Source: CAZKBP01 sp964551015
GTDB lineage: Bacteria > Bacteroidota > Bacteroidia > Cytophagales > Microscillaceae
Direction: 5' to 3'
DNA: 64,000 nucleotides
Assembly (NCBI GenBank): GCA_964551015.1
Contig: CAZKBP010000022.1
Span: 1 to 64,000, forward strand
The notes beneath the pieces were generated by a model. It saw only the letters and a program-made list of their open reading frames with translations. It made no database searches and was not told the origin of the DNA. How positions within the stretch are numbered: the stretch's first letter is position 1; every line of letters starts with the position of its first letter. A program made the translations under genes and the position numbers. Shown piece after piece: positions 16,336 to 25,140 of the stretch.

Positions 16336-17073
16336 ATGAAAAAAGAAACCGTTGTTCCTTACAAAGATCAAAACTCAGACAAAAAAGCGCAAGTCGCGCA
16401 AATGTTTGATAATATCTCGCCCCGTTATGATTTTTTGAATCATTTTTTGAGCTTGGGTATAGATATCTTGTGGCGTAAGGAAGCCATCAAATTATTAAAA
16501 TATGAGCATCCTAAGTTGATTTTAGACGTGGCCACGGGTACGGCAGATTTTGCCATTGAAGCCCTAGAACTCAAGCCCAAAAAGGTAATTGGCATTGATA
16601 TTTCCGAGGGAATGCTCTCTTATGGCCGAGAAAAATTGAAGAAAAAGAAGTTAGATGACCGCATCGAACTCCAGAGCGGAGATTCAGAAAATTTGCACTT
16701 TTCAGACAATTATTTCGATGCTGTGATCGTTTCTTTTGGAGTAAGGAATTTTGAGAATCTCGAGCTTGGATTAAAAGAAATCCTCAGAGTACTCAAACCA
16801 GGAGGGAGCCTAGTGGTGCTAGAATTTTCCAAACCACGAAATTTTCCCTTCAAACAGCTTTATAATTTTTATTTCAATAACATATTACCTTCCATCGGCC
16901 AAAGCATTTCCAAGGACGAGGCAGCTTACAGCTATTTGCCAGAGTCAGTACAGGCTTTTCCAGATGGGAAGGATTTTCTCAATATTTTGGCAAAAATCGG
17001 TTACATACCTACAAAATGCAAAATACTAACCTTGGGCATCAGTACTATTTATCAGGGCAAAAAACCCGCGTGA
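16336..17073 (+). CDS. menG: Demethylmenaquinone methyltransferase
   Basis: 245 residues, class I SAM-dependent methyltransferase of the UbiE/MenG family, performing the last methylation of menaquinone synthesis. Motif I is LDVATGTADFA (near residue 60). The family signatures FDNISPRYDFLNHFLSLGID near the N-terminus and RVLKPGGSLVVLEFSKP in the middle are both clear. The ATG at 16336 gives the usual length. Its 3' end overlaps the start of the PorT-like gene, an arrangement found in many Bacteroidota. Confidence 0.95.
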   Translation: MKKETVVPYKDQNSDKKAQVAQMFDNISPRYDFLNHFLSLGIDILWRKEAIKLLKYEHPKLILDVATGTADFAIEALELKPKKVIGIDISEGMLSYGREKLKKKKLDDRIELQSGDSENLHFSDNYFDAVIVSFGVRNFENLELGLKEILRVLKPGGSLVVLEFSKPRNFPFKQLYNFYFNNILPSIGQSISKDEAAYSYLPESVQAFPDGKDFLNILAKIGYIPTKCKILTLGISTIYQGKKPA

Positions 17074-17837
17074 TTGTTCTTTTCAGTCTTCTCGCCTTAC
17101 TCTCTGTGGCCACACTCGAGGCACAAACGCCTTGGTTTGGCCGACAAAAACGAAGCTCTAAGCTTTATGCGCGAGATGCACGCTCCGACCTCAAAAAGCA
17201 AGGGGATCGCTTGACTCGTCGCCTCAATTTTGGTTTTTTTATCGCCCCCTTGGTCAGTGGCTATCGGGAAAAACTCACGGATGAATTTATCAATACGCCC
17301 AATTTCGTACCAGATGATTTAGAAAATCCAGACGTATTGGTGAATGTCAATCCCAAAGCTTCCTTAGGTTTTGCGGTAGGTTTTTATGCCAGCCTTCGTC
17401 TTACCGAATTCTTGGATTTGCGGGTGCATACCAATGCCGCTTTTTATGAAAGACAAATTGAGTACGAATTTCAAAGCGGAGAAGTAATCAACAAAGTGAT
17501 AGAGTCGCCGATGTTTGAGCTTCCTATTTTATTTAAATATCGCTCCCAAATTCGTGGCCTTCACAATATGTACATGGTGGCCGGTATTAAACCCGCTTTT
17601 GTGCTTTCTCGCCGTACCGATGAAGAGGCTAATGTACGCCCCGCCAATACCGATTTATCCATTGAGTATGGTTTGGGCTTTGATGTCTTCTTTCCTTTTT
17701 TCCGGTTTGCTCCGGAATTGCGTTTTTCTCACGGTCTTATCAATACCTTTGAGGAGGAGGATCAAAATGCTTTCAGTCAACCGATTCGCAGATTAACTAC
17801 CCATACCGCTACGCTTTATTTGCATTTTGGAGGGTAA
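17016..17837 (+). CDS. porT: PorT-like outer-membrane protein of the type IX secretion system
   Basis: 273 residues from ATG 17016. A GTG at 17070, overlapping the menG TGA as GTGA, is an alternative start giving 255 residues, but only the upstream ATG supplies the positive residues (K16, R18) before the hydrophobic core VIVLFSLLALLSVA; cleavage is likely after LEAQ. The rest is an eight-strand-like beta-barrel pattern (LNFGFFIAPL, LGFAVGFYASLRLT, LRVHTNAAFYE, FELPILFKY, YMVAGIKPAFVL) ending in LYLHFGG. PorT/SprT is needed for T9SS export and is typically encoded just after menG in Bacteroidota. Assignment rests on context plus barrel form; a generic PorT-family barrel is the alternative. Confidence 0.8.
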   Translation: MQNTNLGHQYYLSGQKTRVIVLFSLLALLSVATLEAQTPWFGRQKRSSKLYARDARSDLKKQGDRLTRRLNFGFFIAPLVSGYREKLTDEFINTPNFVPDDLENPDVLVNVNPKASLGFAVGFYASLRLTEFLDLRVHTNAAFYERQIEYEFQSGEVINKVIESPMFELPILFKYRSQIRGLHNMYMVAGIKPAFVLSRRTDEEANVRPANTDLSIEYGLGFDVFFPFFRFAPELRFSHGLINTFEEEDQNAFSQPIRRLTTHTATLYLHFGG

Positions 17838-17923
17838 AAAATGGCAGACCGTGGCCTCAAGAATTGAAAGATTGGAAAATTCCTTTTTGCTTTCTAGCTT
17901 TATGGATAGCATTGTCTAAAGTT

Positions 17924-17931
17924 TATCTTTG
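17924..17931 (+). promoter_or_regulatory. Candidate promoter (-7) of the SDR gene
   Basis: TATCTTTG matches TAnnTTTG and lies 38 bases before the ATG of the short-chain dehydrogenase. The -33 region is only weakly conserved. Confidence 0.45.
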
Positions 17932-17969
17932 GACTACAAAATATCTCTTTATCTCCGAATTTCACGCTT

Positions 17970-18728
17970 ATGCCCTCAAAAATTGCCTTTATCACCGGAG
18001 CAAGTTCTGGTATCGGGAAAGCCACTGCCGAAGTCTTGGCAGACCACGGCATGAATCTGATTATCTGTGGCCGCCGTCAGGAAAGATTAGACGAATTAGA
18101 AAGTCAGCTTCAGGACAAGGTAGCGATCCAAAAACTTGCCTTTGATGTAAGAGATCGTGAGGCCGTATTTGCCCAAATACAGTCTCTTCCCGAAGATTGG
18201 CAAAACATTGATATTCTTATTAATAATGCCGGAAACGCACACGGCCTAGATTCGATTCAAGAAGGCAGTATCGACGACTGGGATGCCATGATTGATATTA
18301 ATGTAAAGGGTTTGTTGTATGTAACCAAGGCCATTTTGCCCCAAATGATCGCGCGCAAGCGTGGACACATCATCCACGTGGGTTCTCTGGCCGGGAAAGA
18401 AGTTTATCCAAAAGGGCAAGTGTATTGTGCCTCCAAGCACGCTGTGGACGCACTTAATCAGGGAATGCGTCTAGATTTATATCAACACGGTATCCGAGTG
18501 GCAGCCGTGAATCCGGGTCTGGTTCATACGGAGTTTTCAGATGTACGTTTCAAAGGCGACCAAGCAAAGGCCGCCCAAGTTTATCAAGGTTATCAGCCCC
18601 TTTTGGCCAAAGATATTGCCGAGATTATTGCTTTTGTGATTACCAGACCAGCCCATGTAAATATTGCTGATATGCTGGTGCTACCTACTGCTCAGGCCAG
18701 CTCGGTCTTCGTGGACAAAAATGCTTAA
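17970..18728 (+). CDS. Short-chain dehydrogenase/reductase (YdfG-like)
   Basis: 252 residues, a single classical SDR Rossmann domain. The cofactor loop is TGASSGIG (near residue 9), ICGRRQERL after beta2 carries arginines that favour NADP, NNAGNAHG is the central motif, and the catalytic YCASK supplies Tyr and Lys. The segment GLVHTEFSDVRFKGD is typical of the YdfG/serine-dehydrogenase branch that oxidises short 3-hydroxy acids such as L-allo-threonine. Substrate is inferred from subfamily resemblance only. Confidence 0.9.
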   Translation: MPSKIAFITGASSGIGKATAEVLADHGMNLIICGRRQERLDELESQLQDKVAIQKLAFDVRDREAVFAQIQSLPEDWQNIDILINNAGNAHGLDSIQEGSIDDWDAMIDINVKGLLYVTKAILPQMIARKRGHIIHVGSLAGKEVYPKGQVYCASKHAVDALNQGMRLDLYQHGIRVAAVNPGLVHTEFSDVRFKGDQAKAAQVYQGYQPLLAKDIAEIIAFVITRPAHVNIADMLVLPTAQASSVFVDKNA

Positions 18729-18753
18729 TCATAAGTTTACAAGCTGAAACTAC

Positions 18754-19413
18754 CTAAGAAACGCCCTCTTCGATCTGTTTGATAATTTCTGCGTTTAGTT
18801 CGTGTTTTCCCTCGAAGGGAATAATGTTGGGTTGAATGCCTAGTTCATGGATCTTTTGGAGTTGTTCTTGAAAATGCTCCTCTTTGATCAGTTCGTCTTG
18901 TTTTCCATACACAAAATGAACCTTTTTATTCTTTAAAATCTCAGGCACAGCCTCAAAGTCCAAGTCGTGCGCCAATCCGCCCGCCCAGATCACCAGATCA
19001 TCAAATTTGACATGTCCATCACAGACCCAGCGCGAAACCGTGGCCGTACCCTGTGAGAAGCCTAAAATAATAATCCTTAGCTGAGAGGGTAGTAATTGCG
19101 GAGGCTTAATCACGGTGGCATACACTTTATTGAGGTAACCCAAATAATCTCTGATTTCATGCACGCGGTCATGTTTGGTCATCCAAGTGGCTCCTACTTT
19201 GCCCGTAAACTGGCCGTGATAAAAATGAGAGAGTGCCTCAGGGGCAACCACGAGATTAGTTTGGGGGTCCAATCCTTCGAATTTTTTGATAAAATATTCA
19301 GCCAACTGCCCATAACCATGGCAGACAAGCCAAAGATTTTGGGTGTCTTCACTGGCTTCTCCATAAGTACAGTAGCGTGCGGTTTTGGTTACTTCAAGAT
19401 GATGAATAGGCAT
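18754..19413 (-). CDS. Alpha/beta hydrolase (carboxylesterase/phospholipase type)
   Basis: 219 residues from the ATG complementary to 19411-19413. A GTG further upstream would extend it by 39 residues and overlap the neighbouring gene, and MPIHHLEVTKTARYCTYGE is the expected family start. Features are the oxyanion segment LVCHGYGQLAEYF, the nucleophile elbow GFSQG, an Asp in VYGKQDE, and a terminal His in GKHELN. It lacks a signal peptide, so it is cytoplasmic. It resembles small serine esterases of the YpfH/phospholipase-carboxylesterase kind. The substrate is unknown. Confidence 0.85.
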   Translation of the reverse strand: MPIHHLEVTKTARYCTYGEASEDTQNLWLVCHGYGQLAEYFIKKFEGLDPQTNLVVAPEALSHFYHGQFTGKVGATWMTKHDRVHEIRDYLGYLNKVYATVIKPPQLLPSQLRIIILGFSQGTATVSRWVCDGHVKFDDLVIWAGGLAHDLDFEAVPEILKNKKVHFVYGKQDELIKEEHFQEQLQKIHELGIQPNIIPFEGKHELNAEIIKQIEEGVS

Positions 19414-19434
19414 AACGGAATAGGGTAAAATGAC

Positions 19435-19458
19435 AAGCCGAGCTGGTTTGCTCGGCTT
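19435..19458 (-). terminator. Hairpin downstream of the sugar dehydrogenase gene
   Basis: AAGCCGAG (19435-19442) pairs with CTCGGCTT (19451-19458) around an 8-base loop. Read leftward it is followed by only a short T run, so it is a modest terminator between the sugar dehydrogenase and the hydrolase. Confidence 0.45.
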
Positions 19459-19513
19459 GATTAGATCGGACGGGAAGTTAGTTTTCTTCTGGCAAATAAG
19501 CAATGATTGATCA

Positions 19514-21238
19514 TCAATTCTTTTGTACACGAATCGTTCCTGAGGCTTGATCGGTGCGAATTTCTAGTAAATAATTTCCAGCCGGCAGGTCTTGCATTGG
19601 AATTTGCCAGAGACCACTGGTTTGGTTCCGTTTGATCTCAGAATAGACACGCAGAACCTCACCCTGTGTATTCAAGATTCTGATGGAAGTAGGAATTTGT
19701 TTGCTAGGCTCCCACTGTATTTGTATGTCCCCCTGCGATGGATTGGGATAGGGAAGTACCTTTAAGGATAATTCTTCTGCCAAGGAAGTAATGGCCAGAC
19801 TGACGCCCTCCACAGGAATCACCTGCTCCAGCAGGTTGCTCTGGATGATCACATCACCCGCGAAAGTTCCCGAGCCACCGGGGGCGAAAGTAATTTGCAC
19901 CTGTTGATTAGACTCAGCCGCAATGGTTCCGCCGTTCCAATCACTCATGAAGCCTTTGGGTAGACCAATACTCGTGATCTCGAGAGCTTCTTGGCGATTG
20001 TTTGCAATTTCTAGACTCAAGCTGGCAGTAGAATCTGCGGGCACTTCTCCAAAAATCAAACTATCTTGACTCAATTCAAACTCGGGCAAGATTTTCAAAA
20101 TCACCCCTTCATTAGCCAGCATCGAGATATAAAGTTCGTTTTGATGATCTTCTCCAAAACTCGCCAATTGGCCATTGGTCAAATCAAACAATTGGGTAGT
20201 ATCAGGCTGCCCACTTTCTAGATTTAGTGCCCAAACCCTTCCGCTGATAAAATCTCCGTGAATATATTGCCCTTGCAGGCCCGGCAGTCGGTCTCCTCGG
20301 TATACATAACCTCCCGTGACGGAGCGATCGTTTCGACTTTGACTGTAAGACCAGACGGGGAAGGTTAGCCCCGTGGTATCACAATTGCTAGGCTTGAAGC
20401 ATTGATTGCCCTCCATCAGCGGCCAGCCGTAGTTTTTTCCTTTTTCTAAAATATCTATTTCCTCGAAGCGATTCTGACCCACATCGGCCACCCAGATCTG
20501 ACCAGTCGGGCGATCCACAGAAAATTTCCAAGGGTTACGGAAACCAAAAGCATATATTTCTTCTCTGATATTATCCGTGTTGCCCACGAAGGGATTGTCG
20601 CTTGGAATTCCATAATTAAGCCCCTCATCGGCATTATCTACATCGATGCGCAAAATATTCCCTAATAAATTAGTAGTATTCTGGCCAAAATTAAGTGGAT
20701 CGCCTGCTCCTCCTCCGTCGCCAGAGGCAAGGTAGAGGTATCCATCGTTCCCAAAAGCGATTTTGCCTCCATTATGATTATTAAAGGGCTGCTTGATGGA
20801 CAAAAGTATCAACTGACTAGCGGGGTCAGCTTGGTCAGGATCATTTTCTAGAACTTGATAGCGTGCCAGTATGGATTCATAAGGATCTGAACCTGACTGA
20901 TTGGTTCTTGAATAATAAACGTAGAAGTAGCCATTCTGCTGGAAATCAGGGTGAAAGGCCAGTCCCAATAGCCCCATCTCTCCTTGTGCAATTACTAGAT
21001 TTTGGATATCGAGGAAGCGTTTTTTTTGTGTAGTATTTGGATCATTCTCCACGATTTCAATAAATCCATTCTGAGAAACTACAAACAAGCGATTACTTCC
21101 ATCAGGAGCTGGAATGATTTCTAAGCAATTCTTGAACCTCAGATTAGGAAAGGCATTTTTTGTTAGATACTGTGCCTTCAGGGAGCCATTTAAAAACAAC
21201 AAACAGCACAAGCAATAGAAGGGTTTAAGGATGTTCAT
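19514..21238 (-). CDS. Secreted PQQ-dependent sugar dehydrogenase-like protein with T9SS sorting domain
   Basis: 574 residues from the ATG complementary to 21236-21238, which begins MNILKPFYCLCCLLF, a normal signal peptide cleaved after LKAQ. An upstream ATG at 21295 would add 19 basic residues. Residues about 30-370 are a glucose/sorbosone dehydrogenase beta-propeller (MGLLGLAFHPDF, HNGGKIAFGNDGYLYLASGDGGGAGDP, WKFSVDRPTG elements). Residues about 380-480 resemble an Ig-like choice-of-anchor domain. The last 80 are a type A T9SS sorting domain (YPNPSQGDIQIQW to the end). It should be exported by T9SS and oxidise sugars or aldoses, but binding of PQQ is inferred. Confidence 0.9.
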   Translation of the reverse strand: MNILKPFYCLCCLLFLNGSLKAQYLTKNAFPNLRFKNCLEIIPAPDGSNRLFVVSQNGFIEIVENDPNTTQKKRFLDIQNLVIAQGEMGLLGLAFHPDFQQNGYFYVYYSRTNQSGSDPYESILARYQVLENDPDQADPASQLILLSIKQPFNNHNGGKIAFGNDGYLYLASGDGGGAGDPLNFGQNTTNLLGNILRIDVDNADEGLNYGIPSDNPFVGNTDNIREEIYAFGFRNPWKFSVDRPTGQIWVADVGQNRFEEIDILEKGKNYGWPLMEGNQCFKPSNCDTTGLTFPVWSYSQSRNDRSVTGGYVYRGDRLPGLQGQYIHGDFISGRVWALNLESGQPDTTQLFDLTNGQLASFGEDHQNELYISMLANEGVILKILPEFELSQDSLIFGEVPADSTASLSLEIANNRQEALEITSIGLPKGFMSDWNGGTIAAESNQQVQITFAPGGSGTFAGDVIIQSNLLEQVIPVEGVSLAITSLAEELSLKVLPYPNPSQGDIQIQWEPSKQIPTSIRILNTQGEVLRVYSEIKRNQTSGLWQIPMQDLPAGNYLLEIRTDQASGTIRVQKN

Positions 21239-21445
21239 TTTACATAGGGGTTTAAATAGAAAATAATTGCTGCGTTTTTTAAACCTACGATGCATCAGTC
21301 TTGCTGGATGGCAAAGGCTTCGTAAAAATACTATATCTAGAACCAGATACTGATCTTAGGAATTCCACTTGCGGTTTGACCAAAAGTTGAAACGAGTTGT
21401 TTATGAAAATGCCCAAGTCTTTAGCCTATACTTGGATAAATTGCT

Positions 21446-21453
21446 TATGTTTG
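21446..21453 (+). promoter_or_regulatory. Candidate promoter (-7) of the phytase-like lipoprotein gene
   Basis: TATGTTTG matches TAnnTTTG and lies 21 bases before the ATG at 21475, implying a very short leader. No firm -33 element. Confidence 0.4.
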
Positions 21454-21474
21454 TTCTGATCCGAACCATTCTCT

Positions 21475-22587
21475 ATGCTGGTCAAATTCAAATTTCTTGC
21501 TTATTTAGTTTTTTTATCATTACTTCTGACAGGCTGTGATGAGGGCAGTGAAAGTAATTCTCCTGCTGTTCCCGACACCATCAGCTCTTTACGCTTGATT
21601 GGCACTTTCAACCTACTAGCCAATGCTGATCCCGATGGGACTACCGTGGGTGGCTTATCGGCCATCGAGTATGACTCACTCCGCCAGACTTGGTATTTAC
21701 TCAGTGATGACCGATCTCAACAAAACCCTTCTCGCTTTTATGAAGCCAGTGTAGTGTTTGATGCCAACCGCCTTCAGACGGTGAGCATACAAAATGTGAT
21801 AGAGCTGAAAAAGCCAGACGGAAATCTCTTCGGCTTGAATGAAGCTGATCCCGAAGCCATTCGTTATGATGCTCAGGCGAACACGTTCTACTGGACAAGC
21901 GAAGGAGATCGCTCCCAGCTCATTTCTCCCTCCTTACGAGAAAGCACCCTTATGGGCGATTTTGTCGGGGAAATTCCTTTACCAAGCCTCTTTGCCTTTG
22001 ATAATACCGAGGAGGTAGGCCCTCGAAATAATGGCACTTTGGAAGGCTTGGCCTTTAGCAAAAATGGGCAAAATCTGGTTGCGGCCATGGAACTGCCCCT
22101 CTTTCAGGATGGCTCCGAACCAAGTGATTTGACTAGCCTCTCTCCCTGCCGTATTAGTATTTTTGATAAAAGTACCAGACAGCTTACCGCACAATATGCC
22201 TACCTGATTGATGCCGTAGCGAATGCTCCTCAGAATACTAACGGCATGACGGAAATACTTGCCCTCACTGACAGTTTGTATCTGGTATTAGAAAGGTCTT
22301 TTGAGGAAAATCAAGGCTTCAATGCCAAGCTTTACGAAATAGATATTTCTCAGGCTAGTGATATTTCTTCCTTAGACTCACTGGCTCAGCAGGCGTTTAC
22401 TCCTGTTTCAAAAAGACTGCTGCTAGATTTTAGTACGCTGGATCAGAGTAGTCTGAGCTTGAACTTAGAGGGAATGTGCTGGGGGCCTCGCCTCGCTAAT
22501 GGTCACCGTTCGCTGGTATTGGTAGCTGATAACAACTTCAATGCGCTCATTCCTAGTTTTTTCGTGGCCTTAGAAGTGATTCCTTGA
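21475..22587 (+). CDS. Lipoprotein with esterase-like activity of phytase-family domain
   Basis: 370 residues. The N-terminus is a lipoprotein signal with LLLTGC (Cys about 21). The body matches the family known as esterase-like activity of phytase (PF13449 type), a beta-propeller domain. GGLSAIEYDSLRQTWYLLSD opens it, EADPEAIRYD follows, then NGTLEGLAFSKNGQNLVAAME, and LEGMCWGPRLANG closes it. These proteins are usually envelope-bound, and activity on phosphate or ester substrates has been suggested, not generally proven. It sits between two other secreted enzymes, one a metallophosphoesterase, which fits a phosphate-scavenging role as an inference. Confidence 0.82.
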   Translation: MLVKFKFLAYLVFLSLLLTGCDEGSESNSPAVPDTISSLRLIGTFNLLANADPDGTTVGGLSAIEYDSLRQTWYLLSDDRSQQNPSRFYEASVVFDANRLQTVSIQNVIELKKPDGNLFGLNEADPEAIRYDAQANTFYWTSEGDRSQLISPSLRESTLMGDFVGEIPLPSLFAFDNTEEVGPRNNGTLEGLAFSKNGQNLVAAMELPLFQDGSEPSDLTSLSPCRISIFDKSTRQLTAQYAYLIDAVANAPQNTNGMTEILALTDSLYLVLERSFEENQGFNAKLYEIDISQASDISSLDSLAQQAFTPVSKRLLLDFSTLDQSSLSLNLEGMCWGPRLANGHRSLVLVADNNFNALIPSFFVALEVIP

Positions 22588-22674
22588 TGGTTCGCAGCGA
22601 TAGCGAGCCTAACTTCTATATTATTTTTCGGTTAAGCTTGTTAAAATCTTCCACTGGCTTCCAAAAGCCCTCCT

Positions 22675-22682
22675 TATCTTTG
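22675..22682 (+). promoter_or_regulatory. Candidate promoter (-7) of the metallophosphoesterase gene
   Basis: TATCTTTG matches TAnnTTTG and lies 77 bases before the ATG at 22760. The -33 region is weak. Confidence 0.45.
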
Positions 22683-22759
22683 TGCAGAACCTTCCTGATC
22701 CAAAACACTCAATTTGATTAAAAAATCTTGAACATTGTCCAAAACAAAATCAGACAAAA

Positions 22760-24628
22760 ATGAAAGCATTCAAACCTTACTATTTGCTAGCAGGACTCTT
22801 ACTATCTAGCCTGGGGCTGACCGCGCAGGATGATCGAGCGAAGATTAAAGTAGAAGCCATCGAAGGGCCAGTGCCTTGGTCTAGCCTCGATGTACAGAAT
22901 GACCCCAATCACTTCCAATTCGTTATCGTAACGGATCGTACCGGAGGCCATCGCCCGGGCGTGTTCTTGGATGGTGTCCGCAAGCTCAATCTGCTCCGCC
23001 CTGAATTGGTCATGAGTGTCGGAGACTTGATTGAAGGCTACACCGAAGACACCGTAGAACTCAATCGTCAGTGGAAGGAGTTTACAGGATTCATTGACGA
23101 AATGGAAGCTCCCTTCTTTTATGTACCGGGTAATCACGATATTACCAACGCGGTGATGGAAGAAAAGTGGCGCTCACTCTTCGGCCCTACTTATTATCAT
23201 TTTGTTTATAAAGATGTGCTTTTCCTCTGCCTAAACTCAGAAGACAACCTACGAGGCGCGGGGCGAGGCACCATTGATGACCAACAATACGATTATATCA
23301 AAAAAACCTTAGAAGATAATCCTGATGTCCGCTGGACTTTGGTTTTTATGCACCAGCCCCTTTGGATGCAAGAAGATACCAAGCGCTGGGCAGATGTAGA
23401 AAAGCTACTCAACGATCGCAAGCACTCCGTGTTCGTGGGGCATATTCACCGTTATATCAAATTTGATCGGAATAATGGAAAGTACTTTACGCTTGCCACC
23501 ACAGGAGGCGGAAGTCAGTTAAGAGGGAAAGATTTAGGAGAATTTGACCACGTGGTATGGGTCACGATGACCGAGCAAGGCCCCGTAATGGCTAACCTCA
23601 TGCTAGAAGGCATTTGGGATGAAAATGTAACGACCGAGGAACAAATCAATTTTGCCCGCCCCCTAGCCGACGCCATGCCGATCCAAATGGAGCCGATTTT
23701 ACTCAAAGATCAAAAATTTGAGCAGGCCTCTAGCCAAGTCAAAATCATCAACGATAGCGATGTATTGATGCATGTTAAGCTCCAAAGCGAAGCACATTTA
23801 CAGCTTTTGCCCGATGTAGTCAAAAAAGAAATAGAGATTCAACCCAATTCCGTGGAGATGTTTGACTTGAATCTGAAAGCCCTGCAAGTGCTGGCTAGCG
23901 ATGATTTGGAGCCACTCACTTTTCATGCGCAAATTAGTTATCAGGAAGAAAATCAACCCCGTCTAGAGATCGGCAAACCAATTGCCATCAAACCCGAGCA
24001 AATCCAGAAGCTCCTGCCCGCTGAGTCTAAAATCAAACTAGATGGTCAATTAAAAGAATGGAAATCTCTGGCTTTTTCCACAGACGAAAATAGCATCCAA
24101 GCTGAGGATCCTTTCTCACATCAAGGCAATCAGGATGCTTCCTTTCAATTTGATGTGCGCTATGACCAAGACTATCTCTACGCGGCCATCCAAGTAAAAG
24201 ATGACGAAGTACTGACTGATACCAGTAAATGGATCTACCGACAAGATCACCTAGCCTTTGTTTTAGATGCCCAACCCCAGCAAATCAGTGCCAACAGCCG
24301 AGGCGGCTGGGATAATCGCATCTTGATTATCCAGAGTCCCAATGCTGAGATGAACGAACAGGTATATCGCCCAGACCGCGTTCCGGAGGGGGTGAAGTCC
24401 ATTACGCGCAGAAACGCCCAGGGCTACCAAACCGAAATTGCTATCCCCCTTAAATATTTGCAAGAAATGCAAGGGCAGGAAGATTGGAAATCCTTACGCA
24501 TCAATGTCAGCATACGAGATTACGACCAAGATTATCAGCACAATACCGCCCTGGAATGGCGCCCCGAGTGGAGTAGCGATCGGAATTATGTGGGTTCTGG
24601 TATTTTCTTCAAAGACACAGAATTCTAG
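22760..24628 (+). CDS. Secreted metallophosphoesterase with C-terminal CBM9-like domain
   Basis: 622 residues. A signal peptide ends near GLTAQ (about 22). Residues 45-260 are a calcineurin-like metallophosphoesterase with VTDRTGG, GDLIEGYTED, the GNHD motif (VPGNHDITNA), FMHQPLW and GHIHRY, which together supply the two-metal site. Note that the first metal motif reads TDRTGG rather than the usual D-x-H. A middle beta domain follows (about 300-420), and residues about 425-620 resemble a CBM9-like sugar-binding domain (KLDGQLKEWKS, DVRYDQDYLYAAIQVKDDEV). No T9SS domain is present, so it may remain periplasmic. The substrate is unknown. Confidence 0.88.
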   Translation: MKAFKPYYLLAGLLLSSLGLTAQDDRAKIKVEAIEGPVPWSSLDVQNDPNHFQFVIVTDRTGGHRPGVFLDGVRKLNLLRPELVMSVGDLIEGYTEDTVELNRQWKEFTGFIDEMEAPFFYVPGNHDITNAVMEEKWRSLFGPTYYHFVYKDVLFLCLNSEDNLRGAGRGTIDDQQYDYIKKTLEDNPDVRWTLVFMHQPLWMQEDTKRWADVEKLLNDRKHSVFVGHIHRYIKFDRNNGKYFTLATTGGGSQLRGKDLGEFDHVVWVTMTEQGPVMANLMLEGIWDENVTTEEQINFARPLADAMPIQMEPILLKDQKFEQASSQVKIINDSDVLMHVKLQSEAHLQLLPDVVKKEIEIQPNSVEMFDLNLKALQVLASDDLEPLTFHAQISYQEENQPRLEIGKPIAIKPEQIQKLLPAESKIKLDGQLKEWKSLAFSTDENSIQAEDPFSHQGNQDASFQFDVRYDQDYLYAAIQVKDDEVLTDTSKWIYRQDHLAFVLDAQPQQISANSRGGWDNRILIIQSPNAEMNEQVYRPDRVPEGVKSITRRNAQGYQTEIAIPLKYLQEMQGQEDWKSLRINVSIRDYDQDYQHNTALEWRPEWSSDRNYVGSGIFFKDTEF

Positions 24629-24659
24629 ACATTACCCTTTTACTGCAAATTTGCAGCTC

Positions 24660-24690
24660 AAACCCAACTGCCTCTTGGTCAGTTGGGTTT
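24660..24690 (+). terminator. Hairpin after the metallophosphoesterase gene
   Basis: AAACCCAACTG (24660-24670) pairs perfectly over 11 bp with CAGTTGGGTTT (24680-24690), loop 9 bases. No long T run follows, so termination may be partial. It lies 32 bases after the stop. Confidence 0.6.
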
Positions 24691-24839
24691 GGTAGTATCT
24701 ATTCTATCCTTAGCCTTACTTATGGCTTGAAACTTGTAGTGGCACTCCTTGAGTATACATCCCAATTTTAGAGCAAGTGTCTTTCTGAGAAGCAAAAAAT
24801 TTCGTAAAAACAGGTAAATTTTATTATCTTCAAGGAAGA

Positions 24840-24920
24840 ATATGTATTTACACGTACATATCTCTACAAAATTGACACATAAATCATAGAGGCCATAACT
24901 TCCTAAACTGCACGTGCAGT
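24840..24920. promoter_or_regulatory. Pair of inverted repeats upstream of the PAS kinase
   Basis: ATATGTA (24840-24846) and TACATAT (24855-24861) form one inverted repeat. ACTGCACGTGCAGT (24907-24920) is a perfect 14-bp palindrome. Both lie in the 512-base gap before the multi-PAS kinase gene, which otherwise holds no recognisable gene, and both are shaped like dimeric regulator sites. No clear TAnnTTTG promoter was found in the gap. Confidence 0.35.
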
Positions 24921-25140
24921 GAGCATTCTCCTACCATTTGCCAAGGTTCAAGCGAAGAAATCATATGGATCAGAAAATTTATTTTCGTCTTTGTCCTTTC
25001 TTGATTGTTCCTAGCTTTTGGGGAGCCCTAAAAATTTAAAAATATGCTTTTTCTGGGTCTTTGAACCAAAAAGAGGAAGTCTTATTTTCAATAGCCTTTG
25101 GAATTAGAGTTATTAAAAACTACTTACTCAAGTCAGATGT

